Below, one piece after another: positions 1-8,386 of a DNA stretch of 61,588 nucleotides. Below the pieces are notes generated by a model. It did no database searches. It was not told where the DNA came from and saw only the letters and a program-made list of their open reading frames with translations. Position 1 is the stretch's first letter. Each line of letters begins with the position of its first letter. Location: positions 1-61,588 of the forward strand of contig DHHJ01000013.1 in the NCBI GenBank assembly GCA_002403205.1, written 5' to 3'. The position numbers were made by a program, and so were the translations under genes. The stretch is from Anaerolineaceae bacterium UBA4775 (GTDB lineage Bacteria > Chloroflexota > Anaerolineae > Anaerolineales > Anaerolineaceae).

Positions 1-25
1 AGCTTGCTGCGGGGAGGTTTCATTT
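1..25. repeat. Left copy of a terminal inverted repeat
   Basis: Positions 3-25 are identical to the reverse complement of 61566-61588 (23 of 23 bases); the match ends at position 26. Bases 1-2 (AG) fit the centre of a would-be palindrome around AAGCTT. The copy lies 6 bases before the tilS start codon and contains GGGGAGG, which may also act as a distant ribosome binding site. It is probably one half of a hairpin or dispersed palindromic repeat at which the contig broke. Confidence 0.8.
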
Positions 26-31
26 GGGCTT

Positions 32-1471
32 ATGTTCTTGCAGCGATTAGAGAATGCCGCCCGTGAAGACTGTTCATTGAACCGGGAACAGCCTGTTTTG
101 CTGGGTGTTTCTGGCGGCGTGGACAGCCTGGCGATGATGCTGGGGTTGCAGGCGCTTGGCTATAGCCTGGTTATTGCCCATCTCGACCACGCCCTAAGGC
201 CTGAATCGCGCTCAGAAGCCGAGTTTATCCGGTCAATGGCGTATTCGCACGGGCTGTCTTGCACCGTGCAGCGGGTCGATGTGGGGCAATTTGCACAGGA
301 GGAAGGCCTCTCCATTGAAGAAGCTGCCCGACAGGTGCGTTACCGGTTTTTATTTCAGCAGGCACAGCGCCACAGGTGCCAGGCGGTAGCGGTCGGTCAC
401 CACGCCGATGACCAGGTTGAGACTGTCCTGATGCATCTTCTGCGCGGGTCAGCGCTGCCCGGGCTGACAGGGATGGCTTACCGGCGCATTATCCCGCAGT
501 GGGATCCGGAGATCCCTGTGGTGCGGCCCCTTCTGGGGCTGTGGCGGGATGAGATAGAGGCGTACGTTGAGTCGCTGGGTGTAAAACCCTGTGTTGATGA
601 GAGCAACCTGGATACACGCTATCACCGCAACCGCATCCGGCATGCGCTGATCCCGGAACTGGAGACTTACAACCCGCAAATCAGGCCGGTGATTTGGCGG
701 ATGGCTGATGTGCTCAGGGCTGAGGGGGATTACCTGGTACACAAGACCCAGGAATCATATGCGGATTGTCTTATCCGGTTATCTGAGGGCAACATCGAAC
801 TCAGTCGGACCACTTTTCTCAATTACCCACTGGCGATAAGGCGGCGGGTGCTGCGCCAGGCCATCGAGGGACTGCGACCTGACCTGCGTGATATCGGTTA
901 CGAGGCCATTGCCCGGGGTTTGGCGTTTGTAGAGCAGCATGCCGCCGGCGGTGAGATCGATCTGGTGGCCAGGTTGAACCTGGCTGTGATCGGCGATGCC
1001 CTGATCATTAAAACCTGGGAAGCGAGCCTGCCAGATTTTGGTCATCCCTTGCTGCCGGATGCCCGGTTCGAAACGCCTTTGGCGGAGGGTAGCACCCTTT
1101 CACTCACCAACGGATGGCAGCTTGAAGTGTGCTTATTAGATGAGATTCCTGACAACCTGTTGAGTACTGTGAAAAACCTCCCACCTAAGGCGGCCTGGCT
1201 GGATGCTGACTGTTTACTCCAACCTTTACGTGTGCGTGCGCCGAAGGAAGGCGATCGTATTCAACCCCTGGGCATGGGCGGACACACCCAAAGCCTGCAA
1301 GATCTGTTCGTCAACCTCAAGGTACCGGCGCATGTACGCTCTGAGTGGCCGCTGGTTGTTTCGGGGGGAGAGATGGTGTGGGTGGTTGGATTGCGACCTG
1401 CAGAGCCATTTAAGATCACTGCAAAGACCCGGCGCATCTTAACATTGCGGCTGGTAAGAAACCGCACTTAA
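32..1471 (+). CDS. tilS: tRNA(Ile)-lysidine synthetase TilS
   Basis: Cytoplasmic enzyme that uses ATP and lysine to convert the wobble cytidine (C34) of the CAU-anticodon isoleucine tRNA to lysidine, so that it reads AUA. The N-terminal PP-loop ATPase domain shows SGGVDS at residues 27-32, followed by the HLDHALR and GHHADDQVET segments typical of TilS. A central substrate-binding region and a C-terminal TilS domain (about 390-479, with a GDRIQPLG motif) follow. The length of 479 residues is normal for the long bacterial form. ATG at 32 is the first start after the end repeat; a purine-rich GGGGAGG lies about 14 bases upstream. Transcription is away from the next, convergent gene. Confidence 0.96.
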   Translation: MFLQRLENAAREDCSLNREQPVLLGVSGGVDSLAMMLGLQALGYSLVIAHLDHALRPESRSEAEFIRSMAYSHGLSCTVQRVDVGQFAQEEGLSIEEAARQVRYRFLFQQAQRHRCQAVAVGHHADDQVETVLMHLLRGSALPGLTGMAYRRIIPQWDPEIPVVRPLLGLWRDEIEAYVESLGVKPCVDESNLDTRYHRNRIRHALIPELETYNPQIRPVIWRMADVLRAEGDYLVHKTQESYADCLIRLSEGNIELSRTTFLNYPLAIRRRVLRQAIEGLRPDLRDIGYEAIARGLAFVEQHAAGGEIDLVARLNLAVIGDALIIKTWEASLPDFGHPLLPDARFETPLAEGSTLSLTNGWQLEVCLLDEIPDNLLSTVKNLPPKAAWLDADCLLQPLRVRAPKEGDRIQPLGMGGHTQSLQDLFVNLKVPAHVRSEWPLVVSGGEMVWVVGLRPAEPFKITAKTRRILTLRLVRNRT

Positions 1472-1525
1472 GCCTGCCATGGTCAGAGTCTAACGATGTG
1501 CTTTAGGTAGGTTGAAAAGGGGGCG

Positions 1526-2470
1526 CTATGCTTCTTCCGTGTCGTCGGCGAGGTCGTAGCCCTGCTCGAGGGCGAGCCGGCGCAATTTTCGGCGCACTTC
1601 CCTGAATTGGATTTTTGATACGCCCAGCTTCTGACGGATCTTATCGGGTTCGACGCCTTCGATCAGGTCTGTCAGGGCGCTTGTCCAGCGGCACATATCA
1701 AAGGAAATCCGTTTTTCAAAACCGGTTGCCTCGGTGATGTCCTCCAGGAGGTATTCAAGACGGCGGGCCGTCCAGGGGAACAAACGTTCCTGGGGTTCGT
1801 ACTGCTCGACATATTCATTGAAGGCTGCGACCCACTCGGGTGAGAGGGGCAGTTTGCGTTCCTTATAACGGTAGCGGGGGTTGGTGTAGCGGATGAAGAC
1901 AAAAGCCTCTTGGGGATTTTCGACCTCGAGGTGGTTGAGGTTGATGTTGCGGCATTCGCCTTTTTTGATGGCCGTCTCCATGAGAAGCTTGAGCAGCGTG
2001 TAGGGCCGAGCATCGGGGCTGTCGCCCGTGCGCATTAATTCAGCGGTTTTGAGGGCTGTTTTCATCTCGGGGTGGGTGAGCACTGTGGGCAGCGGGCTGG
2101 TGACGGTTTGCTGGGGTAGTTTATCCGCTGGGTCAACCATCAAAACGCCACCACGCTGCAGCCAGCGGAAGAAACTTTTCACGGATGTGATCCGCCTGGA
2201 AAGACTTTTCGGGCTACATGGCACGCCGCGTTCGTTTTCAAGCCAGTGAGTGAAGTTTTCGAGGTCTTTGAGGGTAATTTCCCCAATGGTTTTATCAGGG
2301 GGCAAGAAGGTATCGAGCAGTTTAAGGTCAGCGATGAAGGCTTTGATGGTGTAAGGGGATCGCCCCTGATCGTTCAGATAGAACTTCCAGGCCTGAATGG
2401 CGGGTTGAAGATGGGTGCCTTCATGCAGGTGTGCCGGTGTTCCTTTTGATTCGATGGTTTGGTTTGTCAT
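1526..2470 (-). CDS. Tyrosine-recombinase-like protein with degenerate catalytic residues
   Basis: About 314 residues with the XerC/XerD layout: an N-terminal SAM-like core-binding domain (about 20-120, ending in the SVKSFFRWL helix) and a C-terminal catalytic-type domain. The usual catalytic residues are largely missing. The box I TGLRxxE motif reads TAIKKGE (Arg to Lys), the box II HxLRH region reads FDMCRWT (only the Arg kept), the LGH of the LLGH motif reads LGV, and no nucleophilic Tyr follows. I infer a DNA-binding protein without strand-transfer activity. I chose ATG at 2470 (GAGAGG just upstream) over TTG at 2482. The flanking genes are ordinary chromosomal genes and I saw no attachment site. 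Confidence 0.75.
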   Translation of the reverse strand: MTNQTIESKGTPAHLHEGTHLQPAIQAWKFYLNDQGRSPYTIKAFIADLKLLDTFLPPDKTIGEITLKDLENFTHWLENERGVPCSPKSLSRRITSVKSFFRWLQRGGVLMVDPADKLPQQTVTSPLPTVLTHPEMKTALKTAELMRTGDSPDARPYTLLKLLMETAIKKGECRNINLNHLEVENPQEAFVFIRYTNPRYRYKERKLPLSPEWVAAFNEYVEQYEPQERLFPWTARRLEYLLEDITEATGFEKRISFDMCRWTSALTDLIEGVEPDKIRQKLGVSKIQFREVRRKLRRLALEQGYDLADDTEEA

Positions 2471-2778
2471 CAGGCCTCTCAATCGTTGGTATTCGTGTAG
2501 CCAGTTTTCTTAATTGATTTTAAACCCTACTCAAAACCTTGTCAATCGTTGTTTCCAATCCGCCCCAATTCCTATCAGATTTGGCATGTTATTAATGTCA
2601 GCCCGAGTGGTATTTGAGTGTATGGACACTGGTAAAAGACCCATGTGATGGTACAGCGTGTTGTTTTTTGCTTGCTCTTGTGGTGCTTTCAAAGGTAATC
2701 TCAACCCAAGAAAGGCCCACAAGTGGGGTTGAACTTGAGATTGATTGGATTTGATGTTTGGGATGAGCTGCCTGGCGT
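2471..2778. other. Intergenic region with one long hairpin
   Basis: 308 bases between the LCP gene and the recombinase-like gene. The only structure I see is a perfect 8-base inverted repeat, AATCTCAA at 2697-2704 and TTGAGATT at 2735-2742, with 30 bases between the arms; CAACCC and GGGTTG segments lie inside. No T-tract follows on the leftward strand, so it is at best a weak terminator or processing hairpin for the LCP transcript. No convincing small gene. Confidence 0.4.
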
Positions 2779-3864
2779 TTATTTTAACTGCAAGGCTTCG
2801 ATCATCAGTTCACGAATGGCCGGGATGTCGGGCACCAGCACATTGGCCCCCGTCGTGGTGATCCAGGGATAAGCATGTTCAAAGCCCACCACGTAGTTGC
2901 GCATATCGTTATTTTCGTAGATGTTTTTCGCCAGGGGCAGCATGGAAACCACTGTTCCCAGGTCTACATCGGTTTGGACATAGGAGGTATAGGTGTTATA
3001 CAGCTCGGGGGCTTTAAGGACCGCATCGAAGCTCATCAAGCGATTGAAGATGGCTTTGATCACCTCCTGGGCACGACGGGCCCGGTCGACATCATTGCTT
3101 GAATAACGTGACCTGACATACCACAGGGCAACATCGGCGTTCATGTGAACGGTTCCCGGCCCAACGCTGCATATGCCGCTGTGGTTGATCCACTTTGCGC
3201 AGGTATCGGTTAGGTTCCTTTCCACCTCCACATTGATCCCGCCTAAGTTATTGATCACCGAGGTAAAGCCGGACATGTGGATGAGGACATAGTGATCGGG
3301 GCGAACACCAAAATTGAGTTCCATGGTGTCTGCCAGCAGCTCAAAACCGCCTCGTCCAAAGGCGACATTGATGCGGTTCTCGCCATAACCGGGGATTTGG
3401 ACGAATAGGTCGCGAGGGAAAGAAACGGCGCTGACAAAACCGTCTTTGGGGTTTAAGGAGAGCCAGATGATGGTATCTGTGCGGAACCCACTATCATTTT
3501 CACGCAGATCTGTGCCCAGCAGCAGGATGTTGACCTGCCCTTCAGGTTTCTGGAGGGGCCTCTGGGTGGGGATCGGTGTGGCATCCGGGTCGGTTGGGAT
3601 CTCGGGTTCGTTCACGGTCTCGGGGACATACCCAACCGCCTCCGGCTGGAAGGGTGTGGGTGTCGGTTCGGCGTTCATGGCGGTCAGTGTTTGCATGGCA
3701 TAGCCATAGGCAGGATTGACCTGGCGGCGGGAACGCATCCCGACGAACAGGATGAATCCCAAAAAAACCACCAAAGCGACAAAAATGCTGATTGTCACAG
3801 CCTGAAACGCTTTTGGGGGGCTGGCCTGACGCTTATGGTTCGCGGTCAATTCTCTTGATGCCAT
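2779..3864 (-). CDS. LytR-CpsA-Psr (LCP) family cell-wall glycopolymer ligase
   Basis: Membrane-anchored enzyme of the family that transfers lipid-linked polymers to peptidoglycan or related envelope glycans. A short basic N-terminus is followed by one membrane segment (about residues 22-44), a Pro/Thr-rich stretch and the extracellular LCP domain (about 110-330). The family motifs are present: LLLGTDLR, RTDTI, SFPRDL and GENRINVAFG, which carry the Asp and Arg residues that bind the pyrophosphate. Length (361) is typical. A -10-like TATAAT (3894-3899, leftward) lies 30 bases upstream, so it may have its own promoter although it follows the kinase-like gene by 57 bases. It sits beside an L,D-transpeptidase, consistent with envelope work. 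Confidence 0.93.
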   Translation of the reverse strand: MASRELTANHKRQASPPKAFQAVTISIFVALVVFLGFILFVGMRSRRQVNPAYGYAMQTLTAMNAEPTPTPFQPEAVGYVPETVNEPEIPTDPDATPIPTQRPLQKPEGQVNILLLGTDLRENDSGFRTDTIIWLSLNPKDGFVSAVSFPRDLFVQIPGYGENRINVAFGRGGFELLADTMELNFGVRPDHYVLIHMSGFTSVINNLGGINVEVERNLTDTCAKWINHSGICSVGPGTVHMNADVALWYVRSRYSSNDVDRARRAQEVIKAIFNRLMSFDAVLKAPELYNTYTSYVQTDVDLGTVVSMLPLAKNIYENNDMRNYVVGFEHAYPWITTTGANVLVPDIPAIRELMIEALQLK

Positions 3865-3921
3865 GTTCTTTTTCCATATGTTGATGAACTTATATTATAG
3901 CTCATCTCGTTCATTTTAATT

Positions 3922-6282
3922 TTAATCTATGATCCGAACCGGTATTTGGAACCGGAAGGTTGTGAAGGCTGCTTTATCGCTTTTCAGCCAGATTTTACCA
4001 TTGAGCACCCGGATGGCACGAATGGCGTTGCGGATGGCTTGCACATCGCCAATGCCGGGGATGTCGTCATGTTGAGCGCTGAACAGGTCTGCTTGCTCGG
4101 CCTGGGTCAGGCCTTCACCGAAATCAGTCACCTGGATGATCAGCATGCCCATCTCGAGGGACAGTTTTTGGTTGAGCTTGACCGTGCCACCATGATCCGA
4201 TGCGCGAATGGCATTGATGAGCAATTCATGCAGCGCTGTCTGGAGCAATTCCGGGTCAGTCCTGATCATCTGTCGCCCGTCGGGGTTATGGATTTCCAGG
4301 AGGAGGTTTTTCTGCTGGATTTGCGTGGCAACCCGCAATCTGACATTGGCCGCGATCGAATCCAGGCTGATGATCTGGCTTTCGAGAGACAAACGGATAG
4401 GTCCGGTTTGCCCGCTCTCTGTGCGGAGCTCAGCGATCATGCTGTTGGCTCGGCTCAGTGCCAGCCTGAGCTGCTCTCGCTCATCGGTTAATAGACGAAT
4501 TTCGTTCAGTAATTGTTCCTTTTGCGCGTTTTGCTGACCCGGGTAGGCAACCTGCGCCGTCAGTTCAGCAATTTTTGATTTCATCCGTTCGATATTTGAG
4601 ATTGCTTCCATTTTTTCGATCTGATATTTGGCCTTTAATCCCTTGATGGTGATCTCATTTTCATGGATCAGGACATCCTTTTCTGCCAGGCCTTTCCGGA
4701 GCCGCTCGATTTCCTCCTCTAGGGTGAAGATGCTCAATTGCTTCTGGTTTTCTTTTTGCAGACGCTGTTCATCCTGGGTCGGCAGGTAAAGGACATTTGT
4801 CAGGGTGCCCTGAATTTCGTCCATCAATTGCCTGATTTTTTCACCCCAAGGTTTGTTGGTATAGGGGGACAAGAAGATCACCCCGCCTGCCAGGGGTTCG
4901 TTTGGTAAGCCAAGCGGATAGGCAAACAGGTTACCTGCTGTGTGATGGTTGAGCAGGGAGGCCAGTGTACGCATATCGCGGACTTTTGAGCCGTTTTGCG
5001 CCAGTTCAATAGGTTGATAGGCACGCCAAGCATCCATGATGAGGGGAAGGTCCGTGGTGGTCAAGGTGTCAGGTTTGAGCGGGACTTCACGGATCAGGTC
5101 GTAACCGGTGAGCACGTGCAATTTATCCTGTGACTCTGAAACTTCAATCAGGTAACAGATATCTGAGACTACGCTGAGGCTCAGGGCGCGCACGATGGCT
5201 TGATACCTTTCCTCACGTGTTGGCGATAAACTGATCTCCAATAAGGAATTTACCAGGGCTGGCTTGGTGTCGGCTGTCATCTCGATGTTACCCCCTGCGG
5301 GAATGGGTTCGGGTGGGTTTGGTGTGTGGGTATTTCTCGGGTTGGGCTGCAAACGCTGCTTGAGGTAATCAATCCGATCGGATTTAGCCGAGTCAGATTT
5401 TCTTGTCGGGCCTTTCAGCACTTGTTGCAGGCGGGTAATCGGGTTGAATTTAACTTTGGCTTTGGTTTGTGCTTTGGTTTGTGCTTTGGTTTGTGCTTTG
5501 GGTTGTGCTTTGGCTATAGTTTTGGTTTGTGTTTTGGCCATTGCTTTTACCTGTGCTATGATGGGCTTGATGGTTGCTTTTCGTCGCTGTGCCTGTCTGA
5601 CCTCTCCGGATAAGGGTTTGACCGCTGTGAACAAGGCAGGCAAGGCTATCATTTGTGCGAGACGGACTGCGCCCATTTGCCAGTTCATGAAAGCGACCAA
5701 CAAGATCTGGACAAAATGGCCAACGCCCAACACGATCAGGCTGGCCACCAGGGTTTTATACTCAAGCGGCTTGGTAAAAAATGCCATCAGCAGCCCAACG
5801 GTGATCAAGATCAGGGCAATTGTCTGCCAAATGACATCCAAGAGCAGCGGATTGAACAGGTCCATGTACATGACACGCGGCCGGACAAACACCGATGCAA
5901 CTGCCAGAACGATCAAAGTGAAAGTCAGAAGCAGGTTCAAATCCGTGGTGAGAATGCGTTGCTCATCATCGAAAAATGCCCAGATGAGCCACAGAATCGT
6001 GAGTGTGGCTGTCAATCTTTCATAAAATTGAAAGAAATTAACTGCGGTGAAGGTCGTTCCGGTGTTATTGGATCTGAAACCGAATAATCCCAGTTGAAGC
6101 AAAATCAGGATACCACAACCGATCAGAAAGGATCTTTGTTGGCTGCCTTCTTTTGGTCTGCCTAGCTTGATGATGGCATATCCCCCTGTGATGATCAAAG
6201 CAAGGCCGACAACCAGGTGAAAGACCAGGTCGCCTGGCGGCTTTGCCAGGATATTGAATATTGTAGAGAGGTTGGTTGCCAT
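3922..6282 (-). CDS. Multi-pass membrane histidine-kinase-like sensor with HATPase domain
   Basis: 786 residues. The N-terminal 220 hold about seven hydrophobic segments. A highly charged linker follows (about 240-275) rich in Lys, Gln, Thr and Ala and made of four-residue repeats. Next come a GAF-like region (about 345-490), a coiled coil (about 505-610) and a C-terminal GHKL ATPase domain with an N-box (HELLINAIRAS) and a G1 box (DFGEGL). I cannot find a standard H-box with a phosphoacceptor His, so it may not autophosphorylate in the usual way. No response regulator is adjacent. The neighbours are L,D-transpeptidase (upstream) and LCP ligase (downstream, same strand), so envelope sensing is a reasonable inference. 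Confidence 0.8.
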   Translation of the reverse strand: MATNLSTIFNILAKPPGDLVFHLVVGLALIITGGYAIIKLGRPKEGSQQRSFLIGCGILILLQLGLFGFRSNNTGTTFTAVNFFQFYERLTATLTILWLIWAFFDDEQRILTTDLNLLLTFTLIVLAVASVFVRPRVMYMDLFNPLLLDVIWQTIALILITVGLLMAFFTKPLEYKTLVASLIVLGVGHFVQILLVAFMNWQMGAVRLAQMIALPALFTAVKPLSGEVRQAQRRKATIKPIIAQVKAMAKTQTKTIAKAQPKAQTKAQTKAQTKAKVKFNPITRLQQVLKGPTRKSDSAKSDRIDYLKQRLQPNPRNTHTPNPPEPIPAGGNIEMTADTKPALVNSLLEISLSPTREERYQAIVRALSLSVVSDICYLIEVSESQDKLHVLTGYDLIREVPLKPDTLTTTDLPLIMDAWRAYQPIELAQNGSKVRDMRTLASLLNHHTAGNLFAYPLGLPNEPLAGGVIFLSPYTNKPWGEKIRQLMDEIQGTLTNVLYLPTQDEQRLQKENQKQLSIFTLEEEIERLRKGLAEKDVLIHENEITIKGLKAKYQIEKMEAISNIERMKSKIAELTAQVAYPGQQNAQKEQLLNEIRLLTDEREQLRLALSRANSMIAELRTESGQTGPIRLSLESQIISLDSIAANVRLRVATQIQQKNLLLEIHNPDGRQMIRTDPELLQTALHELLINAIRASDHGGTVKLNQKLSLEMGMLIIQVTDFGEGLTQAEQADLFSAQHDDIPGIGDVQAIRNAIRAIRVLNGKIWLKSDKAAFTTFRFQIPVRIID
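5461..5532. repeat. 12-bp in-frame tandem repeat
   Basis: Six consecutive 12-base units of the type TTTGGTTTGTGC (plus strand). Units 1-3 are identical, 4 and 6 differ by one base, and 5 is diverged. They encode, on the minus strand, the four-residue Lys-Ala-Gln-Thr repeat in the linker of the kinase-like protein. Because the unit is a multiple of three, copy-number change would alter linker length without breaking the frame. Confidence 0.9.
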
Positions 6283-6483
6283 GGGTGCTGTTTCTTATCT
6301 CTTTTTGGTGGTGTATGTTTGATAGGATTGATTGCAAGTATCGTTCCATCTGGTGATGCATTATAGAATTGAGTGGTGAACAGCCGCCATTGATTTGACG
6401 ACTCGTTGATTGAGGCGTTGAAAACGGTGAGCTGCGTGGTTTACTCGGCTGAATACACATAATTCAATGGCTTTTGCGTGGGT

Positions 6484-6498
6484 TTCACACTGTGTGAA
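6484..6498. promoter_or_regulatory. Perfect palindrome, candidate operator
   Basis: TTCACAC-T-GTGTGAA, with 7-base perfect arms and a one-base centre. It lies in the 267-base gap between the L,D-transpeptidase stop and the kinase-like gene start, about 200 bases upstream of the latter; a TATAAT (6360-6365, leftward) lies between. Size and symmetry fit a dimeric regulator site; the regulator is unknown. Confidence 0.45.
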
Positions 6499-6549
6499 GT
6501 TTTGAGCGAAACCGATTTCTAAATTGGCAGTAATGAAGTCTTTGTTGCA

Positions 6550-8112
6550 CTACTTTCTGATCTCGACGACAACACCGGGATCAGCCCAGTAATACAGATC
6601 CTCCGCGGCAGCCAAATCGAGGATGATGCAGCCATAGGATGCTGGGGAGCCCAGGTTGCTGGCCCACAAACGGTTCCCGCTGGATAACAAAGGTAAACCG
6701 TGGATGCCATTCATAAACCCCGGCCAGGCTTCGTAGATACCCATGAAATGCGGCATATACAGGTCCCAGTTTGAGGCATAGGCATTCAGCTCGTGGGTTT
6801 GAATCTGGAACACACCGGCCATGGTGGGGGAATCCGAGACGCCGGTGCTGACGATGTACGAATTTCTGACATTTCCCTGCTCATAAACCGTCATACGCTG
6901 GTCGCTGATGTCGATGATGATGCGTTTGTCGGGCACGGCTGGCAGCGGGAGGAGGATGTTTTTCGAAGGAATGGTCAGTTCGGTGCCAGCTGTGAGGTTG
7001 TTCATGGTCAAACCCGGGTTGACTTCCATAATATACCACATGGGTATGCCCACGTTGAGTGAAACCGCCCACAGGCTTTCACCCTGGCCGACATGGTATG
7101 TGATGGGGTTATGAAGGATCGCAACCGCAGGATCATCCCCGGCCTGCCATCCTTCGATCAGCTCTGAAACCTCAAAGAAAGGGTCGAACGAGCGGTCATC
7201 ACCCAGGTCAGCCTCCCAGTCAGCCAGGAGGCGCGCAACTTCTGACGGGCTGAATGAAAACTGAACCTGCTGAGCCGATTGATCCACTGTCACCCAGGCG
7301 GTTTTCTGCTCAACCGGCACAGCCCACTGGAAAGATTGATCGGTGATCGGGTCATATGCCGACAGATGAAATTCCTGTGCGATCAGGGATTGAATCTGGT
7401 CGAGGAGCGGTGAGAGGTCTGTCACATCGGGCTGGACCTCCTCGATGGCCAGGTTGAGCGAACCCGTGATAAGCACGGAAAAGGCATTTTCTACGAGGTG
7501 AGCCAGGGTTGTGTCGATGCTGACTGCGCTGCCGGTTTGACCGGGCAATGCAGTCCAGGCACCGTCCTCAAGGGTTAGTTCAGCTTCTACCGGCTGAACG
7601 GCTAGGTCTTTGGCAATGTGTGTCAGGGTTTTTCTGGCCTGGGATTCGTCATAATACAATACGGGCATGATGATCCGTGAGCCCTCACCGAATGCAAAGG
7701 TGAGGTCCTCGAGCGGTCCGGCAGACCGTCCGACCGCGAAGGCGGCGTTGGCTGTGGCCTGCGGGTCGACCCACAAGCCCAGTTCACCGGGCGTCAGCTC
7801 GTCGCGGACCCCAGGATGCCCTTGGGCGGTTAACAGGATGCGCGGCTGCTGATTCCAGATTTCGTCGATCAGGGTCACTGCATCCTCACGGCTGAGCAAA
7901 CCAAGATCGCGGTCGTAAAGGACCACATTGGGCAGGATCAGCGCTTGGGTTTGGAAAAAAACCAGGGTTGCGCTGAACAAGGCCAAAGGCAGGATCAGGA
8001 CGGCTGCAACCAGCCCCACCCACACAGCCGACCGGTCCGGTCGATGTGGTTTCGATGAAACCAACCTATCTGAAAGAAGTCTGCGTTGCGTGCTGTCGGT
8101 CATGATGTGCAT
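6550..8112 (-). CDS. L,D-transpeptidase (YkuD) with peptidoglycan-binding and LysM domains
   Basis: 520-residue envelope protein with one N-terminal membrane segment (about residues 30-52), a VanW/YoaR-type putative peptidoglycan-binding region (about 60-320), a LysM domain (about 335-385, GQGESLWAVSLNVG) and a C-terminal YkuD catalytic domain. The catalytic His (about 471, in IHGLP) and Cys (about 495) are present, but the usual SHGC motif reads SYGC. Family knowledge says these enzymes make 3-3 cross-links in peptidoglycan or anchor proteins to it. The first ATG is supported by AGGAAGG 8 bases upstream; ATG at codon 4 is an alternative. It heads the leftward envelope cluster. Confidence 0.88.
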   Translation of the reverse strand: MHIMTDSTQRRLLSDRLVSSKPHRPDRSAVWVGLVAAVLILPLALFSATLVFFQTQALILPNVVLYDRDLGLLSREDAVTLIDEIWNQQPRILLTAQGHPGVRDELTPGELGLWVDPQATANAAFAVGRSAGPLEDLTFAFGEGSRIIMPVLYYDESQARKTLTHIAKDLAVQPVEAELTLEDGAWTALPGQTGSAVSIDTTLAHLVENAFSVLITGSLNLAIEEVQPDVTDLSPLLDQIQSLIAQEFHLSAYDPITDQSFQWAVPVEQKTAWVTVDQSAQQVQFSFSPSEVARLLADWEADLGDDRSFDPFFEVSELIEGWQAGDDPAVAILHNPITYHVGQGESLWAVSLNVGIPMWYIMEVNPGLTMNNLTAGTELTIPSKNILLPLPAVPDKRIIIDISDQRMTVYEQGNVRNSYIVSTGVSDSPTMAGVFQIQTHELNAYASNWDLYMPHFMGIYEAWPGFMNGIHGLPLLSSGNRLWASNLGSPASYGCIILDLAAAEDLYYWADPGVVVEIRK

Positions 8113-8331
8113 GTTGTTCGCCTTCCTAAAGATTATATCTCATTGTGATTAACGTCTCAGAGGTTTTGATTGTTCCACGCGGAGATTCTATATAGACCGG
8201 TAGATAATTTTGATCTCTGGAATGTGAGTATTGATTGATGTGACGGACAGCCTTGATCTTGGATGAGGTAAAGGAGCGTATCTGCTCTTTAGGATCGTGT
8301 GTCCTTCAAATGGGTTCTGACAGGCACATCG

Positions 8332-8359
8332 TTTGAGTGCAAGCTGTTTTTGATATAAT
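8332..8359 (+). promoter_or_regulatory. Candidate promoter for the DUF2298 gene
   Basis: TTTGAG at 8332-8337, a 16-base spacer and a consensus TATAAT at 8354-8359. The predicted start point is about 8366, giving a leader of about 20 bases that contains CGGAGAT. It lies in the 274-base gap shared with the divergent L,D-transpeptidase. Confidence 0.5.
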
Positions 8360-8386
8360 CTTATCCATCTCGGAGATTATAACGGT

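Noticed and set aside
1526..2470. Active integrase of a mobile element
   Set aside because: Catalytic residues are missing and no attachment repeats, tRNA target or cargo genes flank it.
2531..2722. 63-residue open frame in the gap after the LCP gene
   Set aside because: No ribosome binding site, no recognisable motif, and it spans the inverted repeat.
5461..5532. Short direct repeats considered as a CRISPR array
   Set aside because: The units are 12 bases, contiguous without spacers, and in frame within a coding region.
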